Source: a gamma proteobacterium symbiont of Taylorina sp. (lineage in GTDB: Bacteria > Pseudomonadota > Gammaproteobacteria > GRL18). From it: a stretch of 64,000 nt of DNA. Positions 23,618 through 33,202 of this stretch are shown in pieces (positions within the stretch are counted from its first letter, which is position 1; each line of letters begins with the position of its first letter). The DNA lies in NCBI GenBank assembly GCA_025655455.1, contig JAHXIV010000002.1, positions 46,400-110,399 on the forward strand, in the 5' to 3' direction. A program made the translations under genes and the position numbers. Under the pieces are notes generated by a model. The model saw nothing but the letters and a program-made list of their open reading frames with translations. It did not search any database and was not told where the DNA came from.

Positions 23618-26491
23618 ATGATTTTATCATCCATCAAAAATCTTAAAATAAGAGTAAAATTATTATTACTTTTATTTTTACCTGCCAGTTTACTCATTTA
23701 TTTAAGCTATTCTCAAATTTCTACAGAACAATTAATTATTGATGAAAGTGAAAAATTAATTCAGTTTATAGAATTATCACAATCCTTGTCATCCATTGTC
23801 CATGAAATTCAATTAGAACGCGGCTATACGGGTGAGTCTTTCTTTGGCTCTGATAATGGAACTGAACAATTACTGGCACTTTATATTAATACGGATGAGC
23901 GTATTAATCAGTTTTTACAGAAAATAAATAATAGTAGTCTTTTTTCTTATACTGAATTTCAAGATGAGATAGAATTAAACGAGCTGATTGTTAGTCTGGA
24001 TCGGATTAAATCAGTACGCCATCGTGTTGCCAATGAACAGGATGGTGCTTATCAACCTTATTTTGAAAATTATACCAAGCTGATACATGAAATAATTATT
24101 TTTATTAAATATTTACAAGTGATTTCAAGCGATAGTGTCATTTTGCATAAAATCACTACTTATCTTAATTTATTACAAGCCCAGGAATATGCCGGGCAGG
24201 AACGAGCCATTTTAAATACTATCTTTTTAAAAGGAGAAATTAATGTTGAACTCTACAGGCAGATAGTTGAAATTATCAGTCAGCAAAACAGCTTTTTGGA
24301 TTCATTCTATCAGGATGGTTTTGAGAGTTTCAGCAATGATTTAGTCAGTCGTTTAAATACCAGTCAAACAAAAGAAATGTTATTACTGCGTCAGGCTGGC
24401 CTGGATAAAGCAAAGAAAAATTCTGTATTGAATCAATTACAAAATATTATCGGTTATGGCGGCCTGATTCATGATTTTAAAAATTTTGTTATGCGAGGTA
24501 ACACCGAATATCGAATGAGATTTAATCAGGATATTGAAAAAGTAAAAATATTAATTAACGAGTATTCTCAGTTAGCTGGTATGAGTAAAAAGGAGCGCCA
24601 GTTTTTAAAAGTTATCCAGACAACACTGGAGAAATATCATAGTATGCTGATGGTTGTAGAAAATATGAAAAAGCAGGGTGCAAGCATTGAAGAAATCGAT
24701 CATATCGTTAATATTAATGATAGACCGGCTAAAACAGCAATTGGTTTGCTCAGTACCTATGTGACAGGATTAGAAAGCGGCAACTGGTTCTCTGTTTCGA
24801 CACAGCGTATTGAAAATATGCGTCAAGTGAGTCTTAAATTAGAGGATGATATTTTAAATACAGTCATTAGCAAGTATAAGGCAGAATCTTCCAGTCTGTT
24901 ATTACACCTTATTTTAATTGTTTTTGTATTAGCGATACTTATTTTATTAAGTTTTATGTTAATTAGGCGTATGGTTGTTGAAGTCAGTGCTATGACAAAA
25001 AAAATTAAAAGCATGCGCTCAAGTGGACAGTTTGATCAACTATTGGAGGTTCAGGGCGATGATGAAATTGCTTTAATGGCTGATGCTTTTGATTCTTTAA
25101 TTTTAAAGCAGCGGGAATATCAAAAAAAGATGTGGCAGCAGGCTTATTATGATGATTTGACCGGCCTGGCCAACCGCAAGCGTTGTACAGAAAAAATTGT
25201 AGAAGAAATTGAGCGTTCTGCACGTAGTCATACCCCTTTTTCAGTGCTATTTATTGACCTGGATCGCTTTAAAATTATCAATGACAGTCTAGGACATCAG
25301 ATTGGAGATGATCTGCTGTGCCAGGCGGCGAAAAGGTTAGAGTTAACAATACGTAATACTGATTTATTGTCCCGTATAGGAGGTGATGAATTTGTTATTG
25401 TTTTGACTGAAATTCATAATATTCAAAATGTAAAAGTAGTTGCAAACAGTTTGCTCAATGCATTGAGTCAAAATTTTGTTTTGGATGGGGTACACCAGAC
25501 AATCATCTCAGGAAGTATCGGCATTGCTATGTATCCGGATGATGGTGAGAGTGTGGAAATTTTGTTAAAAAATGCTGATACGGCAATGTATCAGGCAAAA
25601 GATAAAGGTAAGGATCAATACCAGTTTTTTACTCAGGAAATGAATTTCCGGGTGATGAATTATATGAAAATTGAACAGGACATGCATACGGCTCTGGAAT
25701 ATCAACAATTTGAACTGTTTTACCAGCCGGTCATAGACTTAAAAAGTAAAAAAATTGTTTCAGTTGAAGCCCTCATTCGCTGGAATAGTCCTCAGAATGG
25801 TCTGGTTTTTCCTGATGACTTTGTTCCTATTGCAGAAGAAACCGGTATGATTGTCCCTCTGGGAAAATGGATAATGCAGCAGGCAATGTGGCAGATAAAA
25901 GACTGGAATAGTCGCTGTGATAATAAAATAAAAATGGCTATTAATGTTTCTTCACGTCAGTTTTGTGATAGAAATATGCCGATATATAAGGTATTAAATG
26001 ATTTATTGAATGTAGTCGGAATTTCTGCGGATTTGATAGAGCTGGAAATAACGGAAAATCTATTAATGGAAAACTCGTCTGAGCTTGAAAAAACACTGCA
26101 GCAAATTAGTGAAAAGGGTTTTGCAATCTTTATGGATGATTTTGGTACCGGCTATTCCTCCTTGAGTTACCTGAAAAAGTTTCCCATTGATGTATTAAAA
26201 ATTGATCGTTCTTTTGTCTGGAATATGGACAAAGATGAAGGGGATAAGCGTCTGGTTAAGTCCATTATTAATATGGCAAAAAGTATGGAATTAACGGTTC
26301 TGGCTGAAGGCGTAGAGACAGACAAACATGAAAAACTATTAGCTGAAATGGGCTGTGATCTGGCACAGGGTTATTTATATTCAAAACCTGTGCCGGCAAA
26401 GGAATTAGAAGAAAAATTTTTGCTGCAAAGTGATAAGGCTAATAAAGGTAAAGTGATTCCCTTACCAATAAAAACTAAACGAATTCAATAA
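23618..26491 (+). CDS. NIT-HAMP-GGDEF-EAL cyclic di-GMP signalling protein
   Basis: A 957-aa membrane protein. A transmembrane helix near residues 12-30 is followed by a helical periplasmic sensor of the NIT type (IQLERGYTGESF is characteristic), a second helix near 428-448, a HAMP linker (SMRSSGQFDQLLEVQGDDEIALMADAF split across it), a GGDEF domain with intact GGDEF (about 589-593) and an EAL domain with EALIRW (about 717). Both catalytic motifs look intact, so it could make or degrade cyclic di-GMP. NIT domains are linked to nitrate or nitrite sensing, but the ligand here is unknown. Its 3' end overlaps the convergent pyruvate carboxylase gene by 17 bp. Confidence 0.9.
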   Translation: MILSSIKNLKIRVKLLLLLFLPASLLIYLSYSQISTEQLIIDESEKLIQFIELSQSLSSIVHEIQLERGYTGESFFGSDNGTEQLLALYINTDERINQFLQKINNSSLFSYTEFQDEIELNELIVSLDRIKSVRHRVANEQDGAYQPYFENYTKLIHEIIIFIKYLQVISSDSVILHKITTYLNLLQAQEYAGQERAILNTIFLKGEINVELYRQIVEIISQQNSFLDSFYQDGFESFSNDLVSRLNTSQTKEMLLLRQAGLDKAKKNSVLNQLQNIIGYGGLIHDFKNFVMRGNTEYRMRFNQDIEKVKILINEYSQLAGMSKKERQFLKVIQTTLEKYHSMLMVVENMKKQGASIEEIDHIVNINDRPAKTAIGLLSTYVTGLESGNWFSVSTQRIENMRQVSLKLEDDILNTVISKYKAESSSLLLHLILIVFVLAILILLSFMLIRRMVVEVSAMTKKIKSMRSSGQFDQLLEVQGDDEIALMADAFDSLILKQREYQKKMWQQAYYDDLTGLANRKRCTEKIVEEIERSARSHTPFSVLFIDLDRFKIINDSLGHQIGDDLLCQAAKRLELTIRNTDLLSRIGGDEFVIVLTEIHNIQNVKVVANSLLNALSQNFVLDGVHQTIISGSIGIAMYPDDGESVEILLKNADTAMYQAKDKGKDQYQFFTQEMNFRVMNYMKIEQDMHTALEYQQFELFYQPVIDLKSKKIVSVEALIRWNSPQNGLVFPDDFVPIAEETGMIVPLGKWIMQQAMWQIKDWNSRCDNKIKMAINVSSRQFCDRNMPIYKVLNDLLNVVGISADLIELEITENLLMENSSELEKTLQQISEKGFAIFMDDFGTGYSSLSYLKKFPIDVLKIDRSFVWNMDKDEGDKRLVKSIINMAKSMELTVLAEGVETDKHEKLLAEMGCDLAQGYLYSKPVPAKELEEKFLLQSDKANKGKVIPLPIKTKRIQ

Positions 26492-29400
26492 TTAGATCCC
26501 CTTGTTCTACCAGTTCTCCTGTGTTGATACAAATATTTTTAACTATCCCATTACAATTTGCAGTAATTGTTGATTCCATTTTCATTGCTTCAATAACAAA
26601 AAGCGGATCATTTTGTTTAACCTTTTGGCCAGTTTCAACTAATACTGCAGAGAGTTTTCCCAGTAATGGTGCGCCTATTTGATTGTCTTCCACTGCTTTG
26701 GGGTTTATTTTTATCGTTGACCGGGCTGATTGATCACGTACCTGCACACTGCGAGTCTGTCCATTCAATTCAAATGTGACGGTACATAAGCCGCTTTCAT
26801 CTGCTGGTGACTGGTAAATCAGACGGATAATAATCAGTTTGCCCTGTCCCAGTTTTACCTGTACTTCTTCATTTTGTTTTATACCGTAGAAAAAGGCGGG
26901 TGTTGGAACATTTCTGACCTTGCCATAGATTTTTCCGTGTTCATGAAAGTCACGAAATACATCTGGATACATCTTATAAGAAAGAAAATCTAAAAATTCC
27001 TGTTCATCATCAAATTCTTCTTGAAAATCAGCAAACTCAAGGTCAAAGTCAACAGGCTTAAGATATTCATTGGGACGTTTAGTAAAAGGCTTATCACCTT
27101 TTAATATCAGTCGTGTCAGTTTTTTTGGAAATCCTCCTTCAATTTGTCCCAGATTGCCCTTGAACAAATCAATTACAGAATCCGGAAATGCCAGGGTTTC
27201 ACCCTGTTGCATGACATCTTCCTCAGACAAATTATTTGATACCATAAACAGAGCCATGTCACCAACGACTTTAGAAGAGGGGGTGACTTTAACGATATCG
27301 CCAAACATTTTATTGACAATGGCATAATTCTTTTTGATCATTTCAAATTTGTGTTCCAGGCCTAAAGCAATAGCCTGAGGACGAAGGTTTGAATATTGTC
27401 CACCGGGTATTTCATGTTCATAGACTTCTGCAGTGCCAGCCTTTAACCCTGATTCAAAGGGATAATACATTTCACGCACATCTTCCCAATAGTTGGCGTA
27501 TTGATTTAAAGAAGGTAAATTAAAGTGCTGTTCACGTTCATGACCTTGCATAATGGCAATCATTGAATTCAGATTGACCTGAGAAGTCAGTCCGGACATT
27601 GAACTGAGGCAGGCATCAACAATATCAACGTCTGCTTCAATGGCCTTTAACAAGGTTGTTGCCTGAATGGAAGAAGTGTCATGACAATGCAGATGAATAG
27701 GCAGATCAACAGCTTCTTTCAGGGCGGGGATGAGTATCTGTGCAGCATAAGGTTTTAAAACACCCGCCATATCTTTGACTGCCAGTGTGTGTGCACCGGC
27801 ATCTTCCAGTTGTCTGGCCAGATCAAGATAATATTGCAGATTATAACGATAAGAAGGATCCGGGTTAAGTAAATTACCGGTATAACAGATGCTGGCTTCG
27901 GCAATACCACCGGTCTGATTGCGTACAAACTGGATGGACTTGCGCATGCCTTCTACCCAATTGAGTGAATCGAATATACGAAACACATCAATACCATTTT
28001 CCCAGGATTTTTCTATAAATTTTTCAACAAGATTATCCGGATAGGCCTTATAACCCACAGCATTTGAACCACGAAACAGCATTTGTAATAGTATATTAGG
28101 AATAGCTTTGCGTAATTCTCTCAGGCGTTCCCAGGGACATTCGTGCAAAAACCGCATGGAAACATCAAAAGTGGCACCACCCCAAACTTCCAGTGAAAAT
28201 AATTGTGGATGATTCTTTGCCAGACCTTCGGCTACTTCAATCATATCAATAGTTCTGACGCGTGTTGCCAATAAAGACTGGTGAGCATCACGCATGGTAG
28301 TATCGGTATATAAAATATTTTTCTGATTTTTTATCCACTGCACAAAATTATCTGCCCCTATTTTATCCAGTCGATTTTTTGTTCCTTCAGGATACTGAGC
28401 GAAATGATCATAATCAGGGATGACGGGGATGCGAAACTGGTGATTGAAATCCACTGACTTAACATCAGGATTACTGTTAACAATCACATTAGCTAGATAA
28501 TTCAGTGTTTTTGTGCCGCTGTCAAAACTGCGGATGGTATTAAATAATTCCGGATGATTTTCAAGAAAAGTCACCCTGGCCTCACCTGCAGCAAAGACGG
28601 GATGTTCCAGCACATTTCTCAGAAAGGCAATATTGGTTTTTACACCACGAATACAGAATTCACGTAAAGCACGATTAATTCTCTGTACGGCGCCATCCAG
28701 AGTTCTTCCCCAGGAAGAAACTTTGACCAGCATAGAATCGAAAAAAGGAGAAACCTTGGCACCTGGATAGGCAGCGCCGACATCGAGGCGAATACCAAAT
28801 CCACCGGCACTGCGATAGGCAATAATAGTACCATAATCAGGCATAAAATCATGTTTTGGATCTTCGGTGGTAATGCGGCATTGCACGGCATAACCATTAC
28901 ATTGAATTGATTCCTGAGAGGGGAGATTAATTTGTGGATCAGAGAGTTTATGTCCTGAAGCTATATGAATCTGACTGCGAACAATATCAACACCGGTCAC
29001 TTCCTCGGTAATGGTATGTTCAACCTGGATTCTCGGATTGACTTCAATAAAGTAAATTTCACCGTCTTTATCAACTAAAAATTCAACGGTTCCGGCATTA
29101 TAATATCCAACTTTTTGACAGATTTTTATTGCATAGTCATATAGTTTATCACGGGTTTTCTGGCTTAGTGTTACGCTGGGAGCCACTTCAATCACTTTTT
29201 GAAAACGCCGTTGAACTGAACAATCCCGTTCAAAAAGGTGCACCAGATTGCCTGAATGATCGCCTAGAATCTGAACTTCAATATGCTTCGGGGAATCAAT
29301 ATATTTTTCAAGAAAGACCGTATTGTCACCAAAGGCATTAGCGGCTTCATTGCGTGCATCGGTAAAAGCATGTTCCAGTTCCTGTGCCTGACGGATCACC

Positions 29401-29918
29401 CGCATTCCACGTCCACCACCGCCGGAGGCTGCTTTGAGCATTAATGGATAGCCAATACGCTCGGCTTCTTCACGGGCGATTTCATAACTGACCAGCTTAC
29501 GTTCACTATCCTTGATCACCGGAATACCAACAGAAACGGCATTATTTTTTGCCATCACTTTGTTACCTAGCTGTTCCATACTTTCAGGCGAGGGACCAAT
29601 AAATATAATGGATTCTTCGCGGCAGCGTTTGGCAAATTGAACATTTTCAGAAAGAAATCCATAACCGGGATGAATGGCATCAATCTGATGAAGTTTAGCA
29701 AGGTCAATGATGCCTTCAATATCAAGATAGGGTTTGAGAGGTTCATCATCACTGCCGATCTGATAAGCTTCATCAGCCTTGTAACGATGAGGAGAAAAAC
29801 GATCAACATGAGTGTAAACTGAAATGGTTTTTATTTTCAGCTCAGAAGCAGCGCGCAGAATTCGTATCGCAATCTCGCCGCGATTAGCAATTAGTATCGT
29901 TTTTATTTCTTTGGTCAT
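26475..29918 (-). CDS. pyc: Pyruvate carboxylase
   Basis: A full-length 1147-aa enzyme making oxaloacetate from pyruvate and bicarbonate with ATP. Domains in order: biotin carboxylase (residues 1-450; ANRGEIAIRI, GGGGRGMR, EVNPRIQVEHT), carboxyltransferase (about 530-1000; DTTMRDAHQSLLATRVRT, KDMAGVLKP), and a C-terminal biotinyl domain with the biotin lysine in EAMKMES at about 1113. The gene has its own upstream gap of about 180 bp. Together with the pyruvate:ferredoxin oxidoreductase of this window it links pyruvate to C4 acids. The start at 29918 gives the expected KTILIANRGEIA N-terminus. Confidence 0.97.
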   Translation of the reverse strand: MTKEIKTILIANRGEIAIRILRAASELKIKTISVYTHVDRFSPHRYKADEAYQIGSDDEPLKPYLDIEGIIDLAKLHQIDAIHPGYGFLSENVQFAKRCREESIIFIGPSPESMEQLGNKVMAKNNAVSVGIPVIKDSERKLVSYEIAREEAERIGYPLMLKAASGGGGRGMRVIRQAQELEHAFTDARNEAANAFGDNTVFLEKYIDSPKHIEVQILGDHSGNLVHLFERDCSVQRRFQKVIEVAPSVTLSQKTRDKLYDYAIKICQKVGYYNAGTVEFLVDKDGEIYFIEVNPRIQVEHTITEEVTGVDIVRSQIHIASGHKLSDPQINLPSQESIQCNGYAVQCRITTEDPKHDFMPDYGTIIAYRSAGGFGIRLDVGAAYPGAKVSPFFDSMLVKVSSWGRTLDGAVQRINRALREFCIRGVKTNIAFLRNVLEHPVFAAGEARVTFLENHPELFNTIRSFDSGTKTLNYLANVIVNSNPDVKSVDFNHQFRIPVIPDYDHFAQYPEGTKNRLDKIGADNFVQWIKNQKNILYTDTTMRDAHQSLLATRVRTIDMIEVAEGLAKNHPQLFSLEVWGGATFDVSMRFLHECPWERLRELRKAIPNILLQMLFRGSNAVGYKAYPDNLVEKFIEKSWENGIDVFRIFDSLNWVEGMRKSIQFVRNQTGGIAEASICYTGNLLNPDPSYRYNLQYYLDLARQLEDAGAHTLAVKDMAGVLKPYAAQILIPALKEAVDLPIHLHCHDTSSIQATTLLKAIEADVDIVDACLSSMSGLTSQVNLNSMIAIMQGHEREQHFNLPSLNQYANYWEDVREMYYPFESGLKAGTAEVYEHEIPGGQYSNLRPQAIALGLEHKFEMIKKNYAIVNKMFGDIVKVTPSSKVVGDMALFMVSNNLSEEDVMQQGETLAFPDSVIDLFKGNLGQIEGGFPKKLTRLILKGDKPFTKRPNEYLKPVDFDLEFADFQEEFDDEQEFLDFLSYKMYPDVFRDFHEHGKIYGKVRNVPTPAFFYGIKQNEEVQVKLGQGKLIIIRLIYQSPADESGLCTVTFELNGQTRSVQVRDQSARSTIKINPKAVEDNQIGAPLLGKLSAVLVETGQKVKQNDPLFVIEAMKMESTITANCNGIVKNICINTGELVEQGDLIIEFV

Positions 29919-30099
29919 TATTCAGCACCTTAATAGAACATAATAAACATAGAGGGTTTAAAAAAGCACCTGTAATTATAATGGAATTATTAGTATTGTA
30001 ATAATAATGTATTTTGATAATTAATATTGTTTTTATTAATGCTTATTGTAAAGAGTAGTATTAATGAGAATAGTACCAAAGCAGCAAAAATGCTATATT

Positions 30100-30786
30100 T
30101 TATAGAATAACACTTTTTAATCGTGGTGATTTCATTTGTTGCTTAAGTTCTATTTCAGCCAAAAATAATTCTGCTGTTGCCAGAGCATCACTTAAGGCAT
30201 TATGTGCCCTATAACGGGGTAATTGAAAATTTTCTCTTAGATTAAATAAACGTAAATCATTGGGAGAATATAAAGCGGTTCTTTGATCCAGACGTTTACG
30301 AGCCAACACGAGTGTATCAATAATAGGAAAAACTGGTGCCATGCCGTAAAGTTTCTTGCAGGTATATTGTAAGAAGTTTTTTTCTATTTGTGCAAAGTGG
30401 ACTAAAATTACTTTACCTGCCATCGCCTGTAATAATTTTTCAATAACCTCTTCAGCTCCCTGTCCACTGGATTTGGTGTCATCTGTTATCTGGTGGATCA
30501 CCACGCTTTCTTCTTTCAGATCTCCACGGGTACAGATGATCTGATGATAGGCTGAAGCCAGTAATATTTCAAAAGACTCAATAGTAATATGGCCGACACT
30601 GAGAATTTGATCGGTTTTTGCATCCAGGCCGGTGGTTTCAAAATCCAATGCTAAAATCGGGGTTTGATTGAGTCTTGTTGCAGGATCGGGAAAGGGGACA
30701 GATAAATATTCCTTTAATGGTCCCGGTGGTGCTTTTGCCAGCAAACGCTTTCTTTTTGCTTCATATCCAAACCATTGACTGAACAT
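30100..30786 (-). CDS. DnaQ-like 3'-5' exonuclease
   Basis: A 228-aa DEDD-family exonuclease. Motif I is LALDFETTGLDAKTDQILSV (Asp and Glu at about residues 47 and 49), motif II lies near VILVHFAQIEKNFLQ, and motif III is RAHNALSDALATAELF with the conserved His and Asp. Such proteins resemble the proofreading subunit of DNA polymerase III, but this one sits downstream of a DUF294 signalling gene (12 bp apart), an arrangement often seen with acetate-type symporters. Its role is probably regulatory or in nucleic-acid turnover rather than replication. Confidence 0.85.
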   Translation of the reverse strand: MFSQWFGYEAKRKRLLAKAPPGPLKEYLSVPFPDPATRLNQTPILALDFETTGLDAKTDQILSVGHITIESFEILLASAYHQIICTRGDLKEESVVIHQITDDTKSSGQGAEEVIEKLLQAMAGKVILVHFAQIEKNFLQYTCKKLYGMAPVFPIIDTLVLARKRLDQRTALYSPNDLRLFNLRENFQLPRYRAHNALSDALATAELFLAEIELKQQMKSPRLKSVIL

Positions 30787-30798
30787 TATTGACCCCGT

Positions 30799-32652
30799 TT
30801 AAGCCAAAGCATAACGTTTTTCTACATAAGTCTGTAGATTTTGTATAACTTTAAAGCTATCCTTTAAGTGGCTTCTTTCCAGTTTTGAAATTTCTACCGG
30901 TGCCATAAAGTTATCTGCATTAATACCAATATTGATTTGCTGAGCCTGGTGTTTTACTCTAAGATTACCAATAAACTCAAATGCATCTAATAAATTATCA
31001 GCACTTTCCCGGCTGAGAGACTGACTGCCGCTGACTTTTTTTAGGCGCTCGATGGTACTGACTTCCTCGATACCCTCAGCTAGAGCATAAATGCGGGCTA
31101 AATCCACAATTGGTGCCAGACCATTGTGCTTTAAATCAAGTGTATCGTTATGTTTGCCATCATGAATCAGAACAAAATCACGGAAAAAACCTAATGGAGG
31201 TTTTAGTTTTAAAGCATTAAATGTTAAATGTGCCAGGAATAAATTATTGTTAGGGGATAATTTTAGCATTTTTTGACGAACATCATCGATTAAACGGCAG
31301 TCACCCGAGATACAGCGTAAATCAAAGAAAATACTGGAATACATTAAGGCTTTCGGGGAAGGTGTCGTGATCCAGTTTGTGAAATATTCTGTCCATTTTT
31401 TAGCGGGTTGACGCCATTTTATATTACTTGCCATCACTTCTCCGGGACAATAGACATAGCCGCATTGATTTAGTCCATCACAGACAAATTGAGCTAAAGC
31501 AGTAAACCATTGAGTGTCTTCCTGACTCGTTTGATCAGAAATAATTAAGGCATTATCCTGATCAGAATGACTACTTTGTTCACGACGAGCATGGGAGCCG
31601 GCTGCTAACCAGGCATAAGGTACCGGAGCAGCCCCCAGCTTTATTTCAGCCAGTTCTATTAAACGTCGGGTGACTGTGGTGCTGATGGCGGTAATAATTT
31701 TTGCAAGATGATCCGCTGTTGCTCCCATATTGACCAATTGTAACTGCAGTTGAGGGATAGTTTGGCAATATTCCTGTATCTCTTCAATAGAATCAGCTTT
31801 TTTAATGGCATTAGTAATATAGATTGAGTTTCGACCTTCCATGCGTAAAAAATCAGATATACTGATGATACCGTTGAGTTGCTGATTATCAATAATAGGA
31901 AGATGTCGAATGTGTTGACGGGTCATGATCATCATGGCATCAAATGCACTGATATCTCCGGACACTGATATCAGTCTCGCAGTCATAATATGCTCAACCG
32001 GGTTAGATACAGGGACATTGCCGGCTACGCAGCGTTTGGTAATATCCTTATCTGTTAAAATACCAACAGCCTGACCATCCTGCAATATAATCAGTGATGA
32101 GACATTTTTATTTGCCATGACTATGGCTGCATCATGAATACTGATATTGATTTCTGCTGTGATGACTGTGGGATGCATAACATTAGAAAGTGATGTTTGC
32201 ATTAAAGATAAAGCCAGATTATTTTTTTCCTCCATCGTTTTCATTTTGCGATTAAGACGTTGTGTTGAAGTTTCCTGTAAATAAGATAATTCTTCGGGAT
32301 GATTCTGTAAAATAGTACTTAAAACCTGACAGCTAATGCTATAAAGTAAAGTATCTTCATCTACATGAATGCTAAATTCTATTTTTTTCTGTAACTGACA
32401 AAAAGCGGTACAAATATCACCTTCTCCCAACTTGCCTAATAATTTTTTCTGTTGCGATAATAAGATGACAGCGCCTTTGCGTAATAAATACAATCGCCCC
32501 TCATTGTCAGGCTCGAGAGCTAAAGCAGTCCCACGTCGAACATATCGAATGGTCATTTTTTTTATCAGTTGTTCAATAATGGCCTGAGGTAAATTCTCAA
32601 AAGGGTGAACCGTACTGACAAAATCAGCAATCTCCTGTAATTCAATCTCCAT
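30799..32652 (-). CDS. Cyclic nucleotide-binding/CBS/DUF294 nucleotidyltransferase-like protein
   Basis: A 617-aa cytoplasmic protein. Domains in order: cNMP-binding (about 10-130), paired CBS domains (about 155-280; GILTDKDITKRCVAG, GIISISDFLRMEG), a DUF294 nucleotidyltransferase-like domain (about 340-480; AAGSHARREQSSHSDQDNA, the G-S-x-G/A-R-x-E and SDQDNA motifs of the fold) and its C-terminal substrate-binding partner. It probably senses adenylates and controls the neighbouring transporter. It lies between a small membrane-anchored protein and the exonuclease, all on the minus strand. Confidence 0.88.
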   Translation of the reverse strand: MEIELQEIADFVSTVHPFENLPQAIIEQLIKKMTIRYVRRGTALALEPDNEGRLYLLRKGAVILLSQQKKLLGKLGEGDICTAFCQLQKKIEFSIHVDEDTLLYSISCQVLSTILQNHPEELSYLQETSTQRLNRKMKTMEEKNNLALSLMQTSLSNVMHPTVITAEINISIHDAAIVMANKNVSSLIILQDGQAVGILTDKDITKRCVAGNVPVSNPVEHIMTARLISVSGDISAFDAMMIMTRQHIRHLPIIDNQQLNGIISISDFLRMEGRNSIYITNAIKKADSIEEIQEYCQTIPQLQLQLVNMGATADHLAKIITAISTTVTRRLIELAEIKLGAAPVPYAWLAAGSHARREQSSHSDQDNALIISDQTSQEDTQWFTALAQFVCDGLNQCGYVYCPGEVMASNIKWRQPAKKWTEYFTNWITTPSPKALMYSSIFFDLRCISGDCRLIDDVRQKMLKLSPNNNLFLAHLTFNALKLKPPLGFFRDFVLIHDGKHNDTLDLKHNGLAPIVDLARIYALAEGIEEVSTIERLKKVSGSQSLSRESADNLLDAFEFIGNLRVKHQAQQINIGINADNFMAPVEISKLERSHLKDSFKVIQNLQTYVEKRYALA

Positions 32653-32655
32653 AAT

Positions 32656-33090
32656 TTAATTTTTCCTGCTATGAAATTCAGCAAAATAATAGCCCTTATT
32701 GATGACGCCGATCAGACGCATTTTTAAAGTTGATGATTGACTTAGCAGAGCAGATGCCTGAGTTTCTGATTGCCAGAATTGCCGACCTTTATCTGCCGTC
32801 ATCCTATAACGTGTTTCTTTATTATTTGTACTAACTAAAGATAAAATCACGTCTTCCAGTGGATGATTAGAGTCAATTTGAGTGATACCGGAATGATCAG
32901 ATAATATCAGTGTTAATTGTTTATTACTAAGAATACAGGGCTTTTTTGTCAGATCACAATGATCTTCCAGACTGAGCTTAAAGAGGTTTTTATTTTTTTC
33001 CTGCTCCTGTGCATAATAATCAGCAGCAATATAGCCACCAATAATTAAAAAAGGGGCAATAATAATAGCTATTTTTGTGTGTCTGTTCAT
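32656..33090 (-). CDS. Hypothetical membrane-anchored protein
   Basis: A 144-aa protein with one N-terminal transmembrane segment (IAIIIAPFLIIGGYIAADYY) and an exported remainder of mixed strands containing two close cysteines (HCDLTKKPC, about residues 44-51). I do not recognise the family. The gene ends 4 bp before the DUF294 gene and follows the symporter gene on the same strand, so it probably belongs to the symporter/DUF294/exonuclease module. A role in supporting or regulating the transporter is a guess from position alone. Confidence 0.65.
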   Translation of the reverse strand: MNRHTKIAIIIAPFLIIGGYIAADYYAQEQEKNKNLFKLSLEDHCDLTKKPCILSNKQLTLILSDHSGITQIDSNHPLEDVILSLVSTNNKETRYRMTADKGRQFWQSETQASALLSQSSTLKMRLIGVINKGYYFAEFHSRKN

Positions 33091-33118
33091 ATCTTTTACC
33101 CGGTGCAGAATAAAATAA

Positions 33119-33136
33119 GGCTTCTATAGAGAAGCC
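33119..33136 (-). terminator. Terminator of the symporter gene
   Basis: A 7-bp stem GGCTTCT/AGAAGCC with a short loop is followed, in minus-strand direction, by TTATTTTATT. It lies 67 bp past the symporter stop and directly after the palindromic element at 33153-33180. Confidence 0.6.
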
Positions 33137-33152
33137 TTGTTAATTTTGATTG

Positions 33153-33180
33153 GGAGTCAAATGGTATACAATTTGACTCC
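33153..33180. repeat. Dispersed palindromic element, copy A
   Basis: GGAGTCAAAT (33153-33162) and ATTTGACTCC (33171-33180) form perfect 10-bp arms around an 8-nt loop. The same core recurs at 55093, 60557 and 61356, so it is a repeated element family, perhaps REP-like. Confidence 0.7.
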
Positions 33181-33202
33181 GAACCCTGTTCCACAAAAAT
33201 AT